Origin: an uncultured Alphaproteobacteria bacterium
GTDB lineage: Bacteria; Pseudomonadota; Alphaproteobacteria; UBA7985
Length of the DNA: 64,000 bases
NCBI GenBank assembly: GCA_905479265.1
Contig: CAJQLX010000036.1
Span: 60,951 to 124,950 of the forward strand
Reading direction: 5' to 3'
The position numbers and the translations under genes were made by a program. This document shows, one piece after another, positions 56,986-64,000 of the stretch (within the stretch, counting starts at the first letter, position 1; each line of letters opens with the position of its first letter). Under the pieces are notes generated by a model that searched no databases, was not told where the DNA came from, and saw only the letters and a program-made list of their open reading frames with translations.

Positions 56986-57381
56986 TCAATCCATCGTGTT
57001 TGAGATTTCCACCAAATTTCCATCGGGGTCACGCAAATAGATGGACAAAAGCGGACCCGTTGCTCCCGTTCTTTGAACAGGGCCAAGTTCGATCGGAATG
57101 TCGAATCTCAAGACGTGTTCGCGCCATTGATCGACGGGTTTGTCACTCAAGAAACAGATATCGAGGGAGCCAATGGTTGGGTTTCTGGTGTGTGGCTCAA
57201 ACGGTTTACGGACATCATGCAGGTTGATCTTGTTTGATCCAAACCCGAGGGCCAACCTTTCATCGCCGCCCGCTGGCGGCGTGAATCTTTGCAACTCCAT
57301 CCCCAAAACGTCGCAATAGAACCAAATGGTTTTGCCCAGATCGTTGGCAGATAGAACGATGTGGTCGATTGCTTTGATCAT
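56986..57381 (-). CDS. VOC-superfamily (glyoxalase-like) protein
   Basis: A 131-residue vicinal-oxygen-chelate protein. It begins IDHIVLSANDL with the first metal His at residue 7, and its second half ends in YLRDPDGNLVEIS with the Glu metal ligand. The pattern matches glyoxalase/bleomycin-resistance and dioxygenase-like small VOC proteins. Exact reaction unknown. It lies between the GST and aldehyde dehydrogenase genes on the same strand, suggesting one detoxification/catabolism unit. Confidence 0.82.
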   Translation of the reverse strand: MIKAIDHIVLSANDLGKTIWFYCDVLGMELQRFTPPAGGDERLALGFGSNKINLHDVRKPFEPHTRNPTIGSLDICFLSDKPVDQWREHVLRFDIPIELGPVQRTGATGPLLSIYLRDPDGNLVEISNTMD

Positions 57382-57444
57382 GCGCTGTCTCCTTCGCGGG
57401 ACAAGTTCGGGGGCGGGCGTGGTTCTGTGCTGCTGCTGGGCGCG

Positions 57445-58881
57445 TTAGCTCTTAATCAGCTTCATCAGAAGTTTTGTGATGCGGCCATAGGGCGGATGCA
57501 GCAGTTGAAGTCCGGTAAGGTGACCGAGACCGCGTTGCTCAAAGACTGATTTGATGTGCGAGAACGTGTCGAAACCCGCTTGGCCGTGGTAGGCGCCGGA
57601 CCCACTGTTGCCCACGCCGCCAAAAGCCAGATCTTCTTGAACGTATTGCAGCAAGGTTTCGTTAAGCCCGAACTGCCCTGAAACCGTTGTGTCCTGCAGC
57701 AGATCGACCGTGCGGCGATCGTTGGAAAAACAGTAAAGCGACAGGGGGCGTTCCTGTTGGTTGATGTAGGCTGGGACGTCCGCAAAGTCCTCATAGGTCA
57801 AAACCGGCAGAACCGGGCCAAAGATTTCTTCACGCATCAGCGCGCCGTCTCGTGGCGGGTTCAGAACCACCGTCAGAGGCATCTTAAAGACCCCGTTCTT
57901 CTCGCTGGGTTCATAGCCCTTTGGCCGAAGAACCACGGCGCCGTGCTGCTCCGCTTCGCTGACCATAGCCTCTAACCGTCGATAGAACCGCTCGGAAACA
58001 AGGGCCGTCAGGTCTTCATCGTCGATGGAATGAAAAGACTGCGTGAATTTGGCCAGCGCTGCATCTGCAAAGTCCCCTTCTGCCGATTTTGGAACCATGA
58101 CGTAGTCCGGTGCAGCACACGTTTGGCCCGCGTTAAAGGTCTTCCCCCAACTGATCCGCTTTGCCGCTTCCTTCACGTCGAAATCCGGTGCGACGATGGC
58201 GGGGGACTTCCCGCCCAGTTCCAGCGTAACGGGTGTGAGGTTTTCTGCGGCTGCCTTGGCAACCAGCTTTCCAACGCGCGATGAGCCGGTAAAGAGCAAA
58301 TGATCGAAGGGCAGGGAAGCAAAAGCCGGTGAGAGCTCGTCGCCACCCAAATAAACCTTGAGTTCCGAGGCATCAAAAGCCGTGTGCAAAAGCGTGCTCA
58401 AGGTTTTGAACAATTCTGGGGTTTCCGGGGACATGCAGATCATCGCGCGGTTCCCGGCGGCAAAAGCCGAGGCCAGCGGCGAAATACACAAGTCCAGAGA
58501 GTAGTTCCAAGGCGCCATAATACCCACGACCCCCAAGGGTTGGGCCTTGGCATAGACCTTGGCAGGCAGCGACCAGAACGAGGTGCGTCGTCCGCGTTTG
58601 CGCATCCATTTCGCGAGGTTGCGCTTGGCATAATTGATCGTACCCAGTGACGATACAATTTCGGCAAGCACGCTTTCAGTCTTTGACCGGCAACCGAAGT
58701 CCTGACTCATGGCATCAATGAGGGCGGTTTCGTTGTTCCGGATCAGCTGCTCCAGCCGGTCAAGGCGCTGCAGTCTGGCTTCTTTGGTTGGGTAAGGGGC
58801 GGCCTTGTACCCATCTCGCAAGTGGGTCAAGTCACGCCAAAGGAGCGCCGAGTAGCCTGTTTCACCCCTATTATCGTCCAT
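57445..58881 (-). CDS. Aldehyde dehydrogenase (coniferyl-aldehyde type)
   Basis: An NAD(P)-dependent aldehyde dehydrogenase of 478 residues from ATG 58881 (AGGGG six bases upstream). The catalytic Glu is in LELGGKSP and the Cys in NAGQTCAAPDYV. The nucleotide-binding GSSRVGKLV is present. The short coenzyme domain and the C-terminal region resemble the ALDH3-like coniferyl-aldehyde dehydrogenases (CalB). An in-frame upstream TTG (58899) is unlikely. Together with PcaF-like thiolase, GST and VOC it may serve aromatic compound breakdown. Confidence 0.88.
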   Translation of the reverse strand: MDDNRGETGYSALLWRDLTHLRDGYKAAPYPTKEARLQRLDRLEQLIRNNETALIDAMSQDFGCRSKTESVLAEIVSSLGTINYAKRNLAKWMRKRGRRTSFWSLPAKVYAKAQPLGVVGIMAPWNYSLDLCISPLASAFAAGNRAMICMSPETPELFKTLSTLLHTAFDASELKVYLGGDELSPAFASLPFDHLLFTGSSRVGKLVAKAAAENLTPVTLELGGKSPAIVAPDFDVKEAAKRISWGKTFNAGQTCAAPDYVMVPKSAEGDFADAALAKFTQSFHSIDDEDLTALVSERFYRRLEAMVSEAEQHGAVVLRPKGYEPSEKNGVFKMPLTVVLNPPRDGALMREEIFGPVLPVLTYEDFADVPAYINQQERPLSLYCFSNDRRTVDLLQDTTVSGQFGLNETLLQYVQEDLAFGGVGNSGSGAYHGQAGFDTFSHIKSVFEQRGLGHLTGLQLLHPPYGRITKLLMKLIKS

Positions 58882-59270
58882 GACGTTCCCCTTCCCCAAA
58901 AACCATTACCGGGATTAATGATGTAATGACCACAGAACTAGTCCGCGAGGCTCACTGACCCAAACGAAACTTTAGGCCATGCGGGGTCATTTGTTCTTGC
59001 GCGCTGGGTTGAGCGATGGTGGCAGGGACAGCGCGCACCCCATCGTTCGGGGTTTTTTGCCGAGCAGCGAAGGCTGATATTGGTCTCAGGGGCCAAGATA
59101 CCCACAGAGACTCGCCCCAAAGCATCTATAAATTCAGCCAAATTCGCATAGGCTGTCATTTAACGGTAAGATAGAGATTGCTTTCTGGACGCTATGACAA
59201 TCGGTTCAAACTTTCTTTCTTTGATCGCATCGGCGTGCCATCTGCCCCGTGTTGATTGGGATATGATGCC
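58882..59270. other. Intergenic region between aldehyde dehydrogenase and ABC importer genes
   Basis: About 390 bases between divergent genes. I see no convincing gene, hairpin or repeat. Promoters for both units are presumably here. Confidence 0.5.
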
Positions 59271-60680
59271 ATGAGCCTCGTCGAACGTGTGTTTGGCAGA
59301 CACGCCGTAGGTTGGTGGTTCGCGGGGCCAGGCTTGCTGATGCTGGTCACGTGGCAGATCGCACCAATCATCATTGCCGGGTTCATGAGCGTTCACCGCT
59401 GGAAACCGATCCGCGACCGCTATCTGGGTTTGCAGCACTACACCGACTTGCTGGGCGAGTGGGGTCCGGGGATCCTTTTCTTTGTGTGCTTGTCCTTGTT
59501 GATTGCGGGCGTGTGGTTGTTTGGTCAGCCGGCCAAAGCCCTGTCCGAGCGGTTTCGCCGTTGGCTCATCGCCGTGATTTTGATGATTGGTGGCGGTGCT
59601 TCTCTCTGGGCGCGCAATTTCCTGCTCGACGCCATCGCCCTGTTCCCAACCCTGACTGAAAAGCGCGAAATCCGCGATTTCAAGCGCTCCACCTTCGAAA
59701 ACTGGCGTGGCGAAGAGGTTGAGCAAATGACGCTCGTTGCTGGTTCCGCCAACCAGTTTGGGCTGTATGCCGCCCTCTTCTTTGTCGCGGCAGCACTGGT
59801 GGCGTTGCTGCCTTGGGGCCGATTACCGCGCTGGTGCAACCGGTTAGCAGGGGCGGCGATTGTGCTGCTGGCTTCCGTGGCGCTGGCATTGGCGTGGCAG
59901 CGCATGTTGATCGCTGGCAGCAACGACTTTCTGGCGAGCCTGATCAACACGCTGTTCTATTCCGTGGGCACGGTATTCACGCAGATCATGATCGGCCTGA
60001 TCATCGCGTTTGGACTGTATCGACGCATTCGCGGAGACGGTCTGTTCCGCTATTTGATCTTCTTGCCTTACATCACGCCAGCCGTTGCGATGGCCACGGT
60101 CTTCAGCGTGATTTTTCGGGAGCGGTCGAGCGGGCTTATGAACCGCATCCTCGACATTTTCGGCGTTGAGCCCATGAAGTGGCTGAGCAATGAAACGCCG
60201 ATCATGCAGGCATGGTTCGGGCTTGAATGGGCCGGGCTGGCAGGCGGGCCAACGATCGGCCTGATTACGGTGATCTTTTTTGGGGTTTGGTCCTATGCGG
60301 GATATAACGCGGTCATTCTGCTCGCAGGGCTGACGTCCATCCCTAAAGACCTCTACGAGGCTGCGGAAATCGATGGCGCAAGCCGGTGGCAGGCCTTTAC
60401 TAAGATCACCCTGCCATTGCTCTCGCCTGTCATCTTCTTCCTCGCACTGACCGGCCTGATTGGGACGTTTCAGGCCTTCAACCACACCTTTGTCATGTTT
60501 GAGCAAACCGGCGGGCGCAACGAGAGTCTGGTGGTTGCATCCATCTTCGTTTTTCAGGAACTGCGCTCGGGCGACTTTGGCGCGGCGGCGTCCATGGGCG
60601 TCCTGCTATTCTTCCTCATCCTGCTCATAACCGCCGCCCAATTCATCCTCGCCGGTCGCCGGCTCAATTCGGACTTGTAA
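59271..60680 (+). CDS. Sugar ABC transporter permease, MalF-like with extra membrane segments
   Basis: A 469-residue inner-membrane permease from ATG 59271, about 150 residues longer than common MalF-type permeases. It has the ABC permease coupling motif EAAEIDGASRWQAF near residue 365. The usual core helices are preceded by extra segments: after the first helix, hydrophobic stretches at about 65-85, 100-120, 165-185 and 195-215 surround a soluble loop (about 125-160). This resembles the inserted region in some oligosaccharide importers. ORF extension to 59256 (TTG) is possible but weaker. Overlap with the next gene is close (3 bases). Confidence 0.85.
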   Translation: MSLVERVFGRHAVGWWFAGPGLLMLVTWQIAPIIIAGFMSVHRWKPIRDRYLGLQHYTDLLGEWGPGILFFVCLSLLIAGVWLFGQPAKALSERFRRWLIAVILMIGGGASLWARNFLLDAIALFPTLTEKREIRDFKRSTFENWRGEEVEQMTLVAGSANQFGLYAALFFVAAALVALLPWGRLPRWCNRLAGAAIVLLASVALALAWQRMLIAGSNDFLASLINTLFYSVGTVFTQIMIGLIIAFGLYRRIRGDGLFRYLIFLPYITPAVAMATVFSVIFRERSSGLMNRILDIFGVEPMKWLSNETPIMQAWFGLEWAGLAGGPTIGLITVIFFGVWSYAGYNAVILLAGLTSIPKDLYEAAEIDGASRWQAFTKITLPLLSPVIFFLALTGLIGTFQAFNHTFVMFEQTGGRNESLVVASIFVFQELRSGDFGAAASMGVLLFFLILLITAAQFILAGRRLNSDL

Positions 60681-60683
60681 GGC

Positions 60684-61754
60684 ATGAGCAACACCGAAAC
60701 CTCGGATCGTTTTGAATCAGGTGACATCCTGCGCTACGCCATTCTTGGCCTCGCGGGTTTCCTGTCGCTGGTTCCCTTTGTCTACATGCTGTTGCTTTCG
60801 GGGATGAACCAGTACGAGGCGATCAATGCCTCCACTTGGATCCCCAAAACCTTCCTGTTTGAGAACTTCGAGACGGCGTGGGCGTACGGGAAATTCTGGC
60901 TCTACGCCATCAATACGGTGGTTGTTACGCTGTTTAGTACGCTGGGTCAGGTGGTGTTCTGCGCGCTTGCTGGATATGCCTTTGCGTCCATCCCCTTCAA
61001 GGGCAAGCGCATGGCGTTCTTGCTGCTGCTGATCACGCTGATGGTGCCAGAAGCGGTGCTGATCACGCCGACCTTTACCGTGATCAAGGGCCAGATTTTT
61101 GGCATCGCCATCCTGAACATCCTCACGCTGACCTTGATCGCAACCGCAGCAACGCTGCTGCTTTATGCCGTGCTGAGCGTCTATGCCACCGTAACCGCGC
61201 GGCAGATTCCTGTGTGGCCGCTGACGTTTGTGGGGTTGGTTGCCTTTGTGGGAATGTTGCTGCTCGCAGGGGTGGTTAACCGGGACTTTGGCGGGGTGCT
61301 GTCAGAGGAGCTTTGGCCGCCAAAGACGCTGCTGAACACCTATCAGGTCATGATCTTACCGATCATCGGTAACGCCTATTCGATCTTCCTGTTCCGGCAG
61401 TTCTTCATCCAGTTGCCCGACGAGCTGTGGCAGGCTGCGCGACTAGAGGGGGCCAATCACCTGCAGTACTTCGTGCGTGTTGTGGTGCCGCTGTCGGTTC
61501 CAGCGTTTTCCACCATTGGTGTGCTGGCGTTTATCTGGTCATGGAACTCCTATGCCTGGCCCATCCTGACCCAAACGGGCGCGGACCCAAAGTTCACACT
61601 CTCGGTTGGACTGCGAGAGCTGTCTGACGATTACATCGGCCATATTCCTGCACAAATGGCAGGGGCAGTGATCGTCGTGCTGCCTGTCATGGTGGCCTAT
61701 TCCATGGCTGTGCGGCAATTCACACAGTCACTGGCGCGGGTGGGTATCAAGTAG
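60684..61754 (+). CDS. Sugar ABC transporter permease, MalG-like with inserted helices
   Basis: A 356-residue permease, about 70-80 residues longer than MalG. The coupling helix is QAARLEGANHLQYF, in place near residue 255. Between the usual helices (after GQIFGIAIL near 149 and before LLNTYQVMILPIIGNAYSIF near 215) an inserted stretch of about 70 residues contains two extra hydrophobic segments. It starts 3 bases after the first permease. Together they form the channel of a carbohydrate-type importer. The ATPase gene is not in the window. Confidence 0.88.
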   Translation: MSNTETSDRFESGDILRYAILGLAGFLSLVPFVYMLLLSGMNQYEAINASTWIPKTFLFENFETAWAYGKFWLYAINTVVVTLFSTLGQVVFCALAGYAFASIPFKGKRMAFLLLLITLMVPEAVLITPTFTVIKGQIFGIAILNILTLTLIATAATLLLYAVLSVYATVTARQIPVWPLTFVGLVAFVGMLLLAGVVNRDFGGVLSEELWPPKTLLNTYQVMILPIIGNAYSIFLFRQFFIQLPDELWQAARLEGANHLQYFVRVVVPLSVPAFSTIGVLAFIWSWNSYAWPILTQTGADPKFTLSVGLRELSDDYIGHIPAQMAGAVIVVLPVMVAYSMAVRQFTQSLARVGIK

Positions 61755-61802
61755 CGACGGACTTATCCACCGAAAAATCGAAGTTGAGTGGTTCGGATAT
61801 CA

Positions 61803-61808
61803 TATAAT
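61803..61808 (+). promoter_or_regulatory. Perfect TATAAT upstream of the binding-protein gene
   Basis: TATAAT lies 78 bases before the binding-protein ATG, in the 131-base gap. No good TTGACA is found at 16-18 bases, so any promoter may be activator-dependent or a chance match. A private promoter would explain the large excess of binding protein that importers need. Confidence 0.35.
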
Positions 61809-61885
61809 TGAAATGTTTGGCCCCCTCTATTGTTTAACTGTTGGTCTCACATCTTTGGGCCAAACGCGAATATTGGAGAAAACCC

Positions 61886-63193
61886 ATGAACAAGTTCCTG
61901 ATTGCAGCCGCCACGCTGCCTTTCATTGCGTCTGCCGCCATTGCGCAGAATTATGATGATGTTGATCCTTCGGGCGCCGAGATCACCATTTGGTACCGCC
62001 AGACCCGAGGCGGTGCTGAAGCGATTGAAGCGATCATCACTGACTTTAACGAAACCAACGCCTACGGAATCACCGCAACGGGCGTATCCGCCGGTGGCTA
62101 CGGTGAGATTTACGACAAGTTCGTCAACCTGATCGGCACCGACGAGCTGCCAAACATCGTGATTGCGTACCAGAACCAGTCTGCGGCGTTTGAGAATGCT
62201 GATACCTTGATTGACCTCCAACCGCTGTTCGACTCTGAAAAGTGGGGTCCGTCTGACGAGCTGGTGGGCCAAATCGCGCAAGGCAAGTGGGATGCGGGCT
62301 TGCACCCGGACCACGACAACGAGCGCCTCGGCTTCCCCGCTCGGACATCGATGGACGTCGTGGGTGTTAACCTCGACTGGCTTGCTGAGCTGGGCATGGA
62401 CGTCCCAACAACCCCCGCTGAGTTGCGCGACGTTGCTTGTGCCGGCTCCGCCAACGCCTTCTCAAAAACCGCTGATGCTGAAACAGCGCCTGTTGGTCTG
62501 ATGTTTGGTGCAGATGCCTCCCGCTTGGGTTCGTTTATCTTTGCCCACGGCGGTGAAGTGTTCGACGTTGAAGCTGACGCATTCGTATACGACAGCGATG
62601 AAGCAATGGCCGCTGGCGCACTGCTCGCCGACTTGGCCGCAAACAACTGTATCCGCCAGCCTGCTGAGCGCTACGGCGAGACCGGTGATTTCGGTAACGG
62701 CGTTGCAATGATGGTTCTGGGTTCCTCCTCTGGGATGGATTACTGGGGCGCTGCGGTTGACGAAGGCTCCCAGCACAACTGGACCGTCATTCCACTGCCG
62801 CACAGCACGGACGAGCCTGTGGTCAACATGTTCGGCCCAGACTGGTCGATTGTTGACACCGACGAAGCTGAAGAAGTTGCTTCCTTCCTGTGGCTCCAGC
62901 ACTGGGCGTCACCAGAGATGCAGGCTGACTTCATCCGTGCGACCGACTACTACCCAGCAAACCTTGCTTCGCTTGAGATGCTTGACGCGCACCGCGCTGA
63001 GAAGCCGCAGTGGGCGACGGGTTCGGCTTACCTCGGTTACGGCATGATCGAAGCTGCTGTTGCAGCGTATCAGGACGTTCGTCGCTTGGCGGGTCCAGCC
63101 TTGGGTGAAATCTTCGAAGGTGGCGATTACGAAATCATCCTCGAAGATCTGGCGATTGAAGCCAACGAGGCACTGGAAGACTCTCGCAAGTAA
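61886..63193 (+). CDS. Extracellular solute-binding protein (sugar ABC importer)
   Basis: A 435-residue periplasmic binding protein of the type 1 (MalE/UgpB-like) family. From ATG 61886 it has a signal peptide with cleavage near ASAAIA-Q, and GGAG precedes the ATG. The typical early segment AEITIWYRQTRGG is followed by the domain-crossing regions and a C-terminal helical part. The bound sugar is unknown. It is the third gene of the importer operon, after the two permeases, with a strong terminator downstream. Confidence 0.9.
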   Translation: MNKFLIAAATLPFIASAAIAQNYDDVDPSGAEITIWYRQTRGGAEAIEAIITDFNETNAYGITATGVSAGGYGEIYDKFVNLIGTDELPNIVIAYQNQSAAFENADTLIDLQPLFDSEKWGPSDELVGQIAQGKWDAGLHPDHDNERLGFPARTSMDVVGVNLDWLAELGMDVPTTPAELRDVACAGSANAFSKTADAETAPVGLMFGADASRLGSFIFAHGGEVFDVEADAFVYDSDEAMAAGALLADLAANNCIRQPAERYGETGDFGNGVAMMVLGSSSGMDYWGAAVDEGSQHNWTVIPLPHSTDEPVVNMFGPDWSIVDTDEAEEVASFLWLQHWASPEMQADFIRATDYYPANLASLEMLDAHRAEKPQWATGSAYLGYGMIEAAVAAYQDVRRLAGPALGEIFEGGDYEIILEDLAIEANEALEDSRK

Positions 63194-63247
63194 AGCGGGT
63201 TCTGCATCCGCCCCGCAGCCTTGAACGCCGGGGCGAAAACATTGATG

Positions 63248-63284
63248 AGCCGGGCTCCATCGTTGGATGGGGCCCGGCTTTTTC
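63248..63284 (+). terminator. Terminator of the ABC importer operon
   Basis: A 14-bp stem with one G-U pair (63248-63261 with 63266-63279), loop GTTG, and TTTTT after the stem. It ends the importer operon 55 bases after the stop. Confidence 0.88.
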
Positions 63285-63340
63285 GTGGGCCAATCGCCGT
63301 TTTCTATGCGCGAATTGAACGCTCAACGGGCGAATACAGC

Positions 63341-63556
63341 CTATTTGTAATTGGTTCTGCGATCACTGAATTCTCGAACCCGCTTACGCCACGTTCTGTA
63401 ACTGCTTTTTTTGAGTTCTGTTCTCATCAGCAGTTTCACCTGTTTCTCACTGATCCCGTACTCGGTCTCAATATCACCGAAGCTAACATGGTCGGACAGG
63501 GCCATGCTGATGATCTCGCTGACGTGGTCAGGGGGGAATGTTTTTGAAGAACTCAT
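63341..63556 (-). CDS. DUF2805 (TIGR03643-type) small protein
   Basis: A 71-residue protein of the DUF2805/TIGR03643 type: VSEIISMALSDHVSFGDIE, then YGISEKQVKLLMR and the basic SYRTWRKRVRE. The helix-turn-helix-like pattern suggests nucleic-acid binding, but function is unknown. It stands alone and is convergent with the ABC operon. Confidence 0.7.
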   Translation of the reverse strand: MSSSKTFPPDHVSEIISMALSDHVSFGDIETEYGISEKQVKLLMRTELKKSSYRTWRKRVREFSDRRTNYK

Positions 63557-63877
63557 GAAGGAAACGTGTGTTGTCGCGCGTCAAAGGCAAACCAAATCTC
63601 GCATGTCAGCGGGTTACGCCCAGAGGAAGGCGTAAGAAGTGGAACCAGAAGAGGTCAGTGCCTAATTAAAAGACGTCGAGGCGCGCGCGAACAACGATTT
63701 TCGGTGGACCTGTGTAACCGAGGACTTTGCTTGAGCAAGCCGTGCAGCGCGTCTGAACCTCGACAGACATCCGTCGCCATGCGCGCCATTTTCAGGCCGC
63801 AAACCACTTTAGAACTTTGCGCTACGCAGAACCCACGGAGGGTTGCGCGACTAAGCCGTTGATGTGTCGGAGGAAAG
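63557..63877. other. Gene-free stretch between DUF2805 and tRNA-Lys
   Basis: About 320 bases. The only open frame (63566-63862, plus) has no family resemblance and no good start signal, so I do not call it. No repeats or clear hairpins are seen. Confidence 0.4.
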
Positions 63878-63953
63878 TGGTGTGCCCTGTAGGATTCGAA
63901 CCTACGACCCGCTGATTAAAAGTCAGCTGCTCTACCAGCTGAGCTAAGGGCAC
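63878..63953 (-). tRNA. tRNA-Lys (anticodon TTT)
   Basis: On the minus strand GTGCCCT pairs with AGGGCAC, the D arm is GCTC/GAGC, and the anticodon arm CTGAC-TTTTAAT-CAGC contains anticodon TTT. The T arm with GGTTCGAATCC is intact, and CCA is encoded. Length 76 bases. Confidence 0.97.
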
Positions 63954-64000
63954 AACCGTGCTGGAATGCGCCGGAAACTAAGTCGGGTTGGAGTGACAGT

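Noticed and set aside
58938..59159. A 73-codon minus-strand open frame between the aldehyde dehydrogenase and the ABC importer
   Set aside because: No family resemblance and no start signal; likely chance.

Overview
The window looks like the chromosome of a free-living, moderately GC-rich alphaproteobacterium. The evidence is the gene order (ssb-gyrA-coaD; rne with an amiC-type amidase, a class A PBP and prfB; glnB-glnA), the residue patterns of GyrA, UvrA, RF2 and RNase E, and a GAAC-N7-GAAC box of the alphaproteobacterial LexA type upstream of ssb. I see no prophage, insertion sequence, CRISPR array or rRNA operon. I did not assign a genus.

Layout. 0-3.6 kb: elongation-complex genes for PBP2 (cut by the left edge) and RodA, plus a MaoC-like hydratase. 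3.7-11.7 kb: a DEAD-box helicase, an alpha/beta hydrolase, a secreted EF-hand protein, parE, the nitrogen pair glnB-glnA, tRNA-His and a small methyltransferase. 11.9-19.8 kb: uvrA, coaD, gyrA and ssb, with a HAD phosphatase. 19.8-31.6 kb: a long minus-strand operon for a membrane-associated MoxR AAA / DUF58 / von Willebrand A system. It includes a protein with two vWA domains around a class I glutamine-amidotransferase-like domain, a TPR membrane protein, and a 456-residue secreted protein I cannot name. 31.7-43 kb: lone moaD, class A PBP, amidase, a very large RNase E, prfB with its programmed +1 frameshift, a tyrosine-phosphatase-like protein and a capsule-type glycosyltransferase. 43-50 kb: a small lipoprotein, a secreted caspase-fold protein lacking the catalytic Cys and carrying alternating SH3b and helical repeats, a MOSC protein, an RTX metalloprotease and a lipase-like hydrolase. 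50-59 kb: aminotransferase, UMF1-type transporter, copper cluster (CopD, CopC, glutaredoxin-MauE fusion), and a probable aromatic or acyl-CoA catabolic group (PcaF-like thiolase, GST, VOC protein, aldehyde dehydrogenase). 59-63.2 kb: a sugar-type ABC importer with two oversized permeases and a binding protein but no ATPase in view. 63.3-64 kb: a DUF2805 protein and tRNA-Lys.

How they work together. Cell-wall growth is represented by PBP2/RodA, PBP1A and the amidase. DNA topology and repair are represented by ParE, GyrA, UvrA and SSB, with an SOS-type operator beside ssb. The MoxR/vWA operon is the most system-like accessory block: an AAA ATPase and three vWA proteins in the inner membrane with periplasmic partners. 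The strongest second-look items are that operon, the pseudo-caspase, the split-S1 RNase E, the oversized ABC permeases and the apparent internal duplication in PBP2. All calls come from reading the sequence; none was checked against a database.
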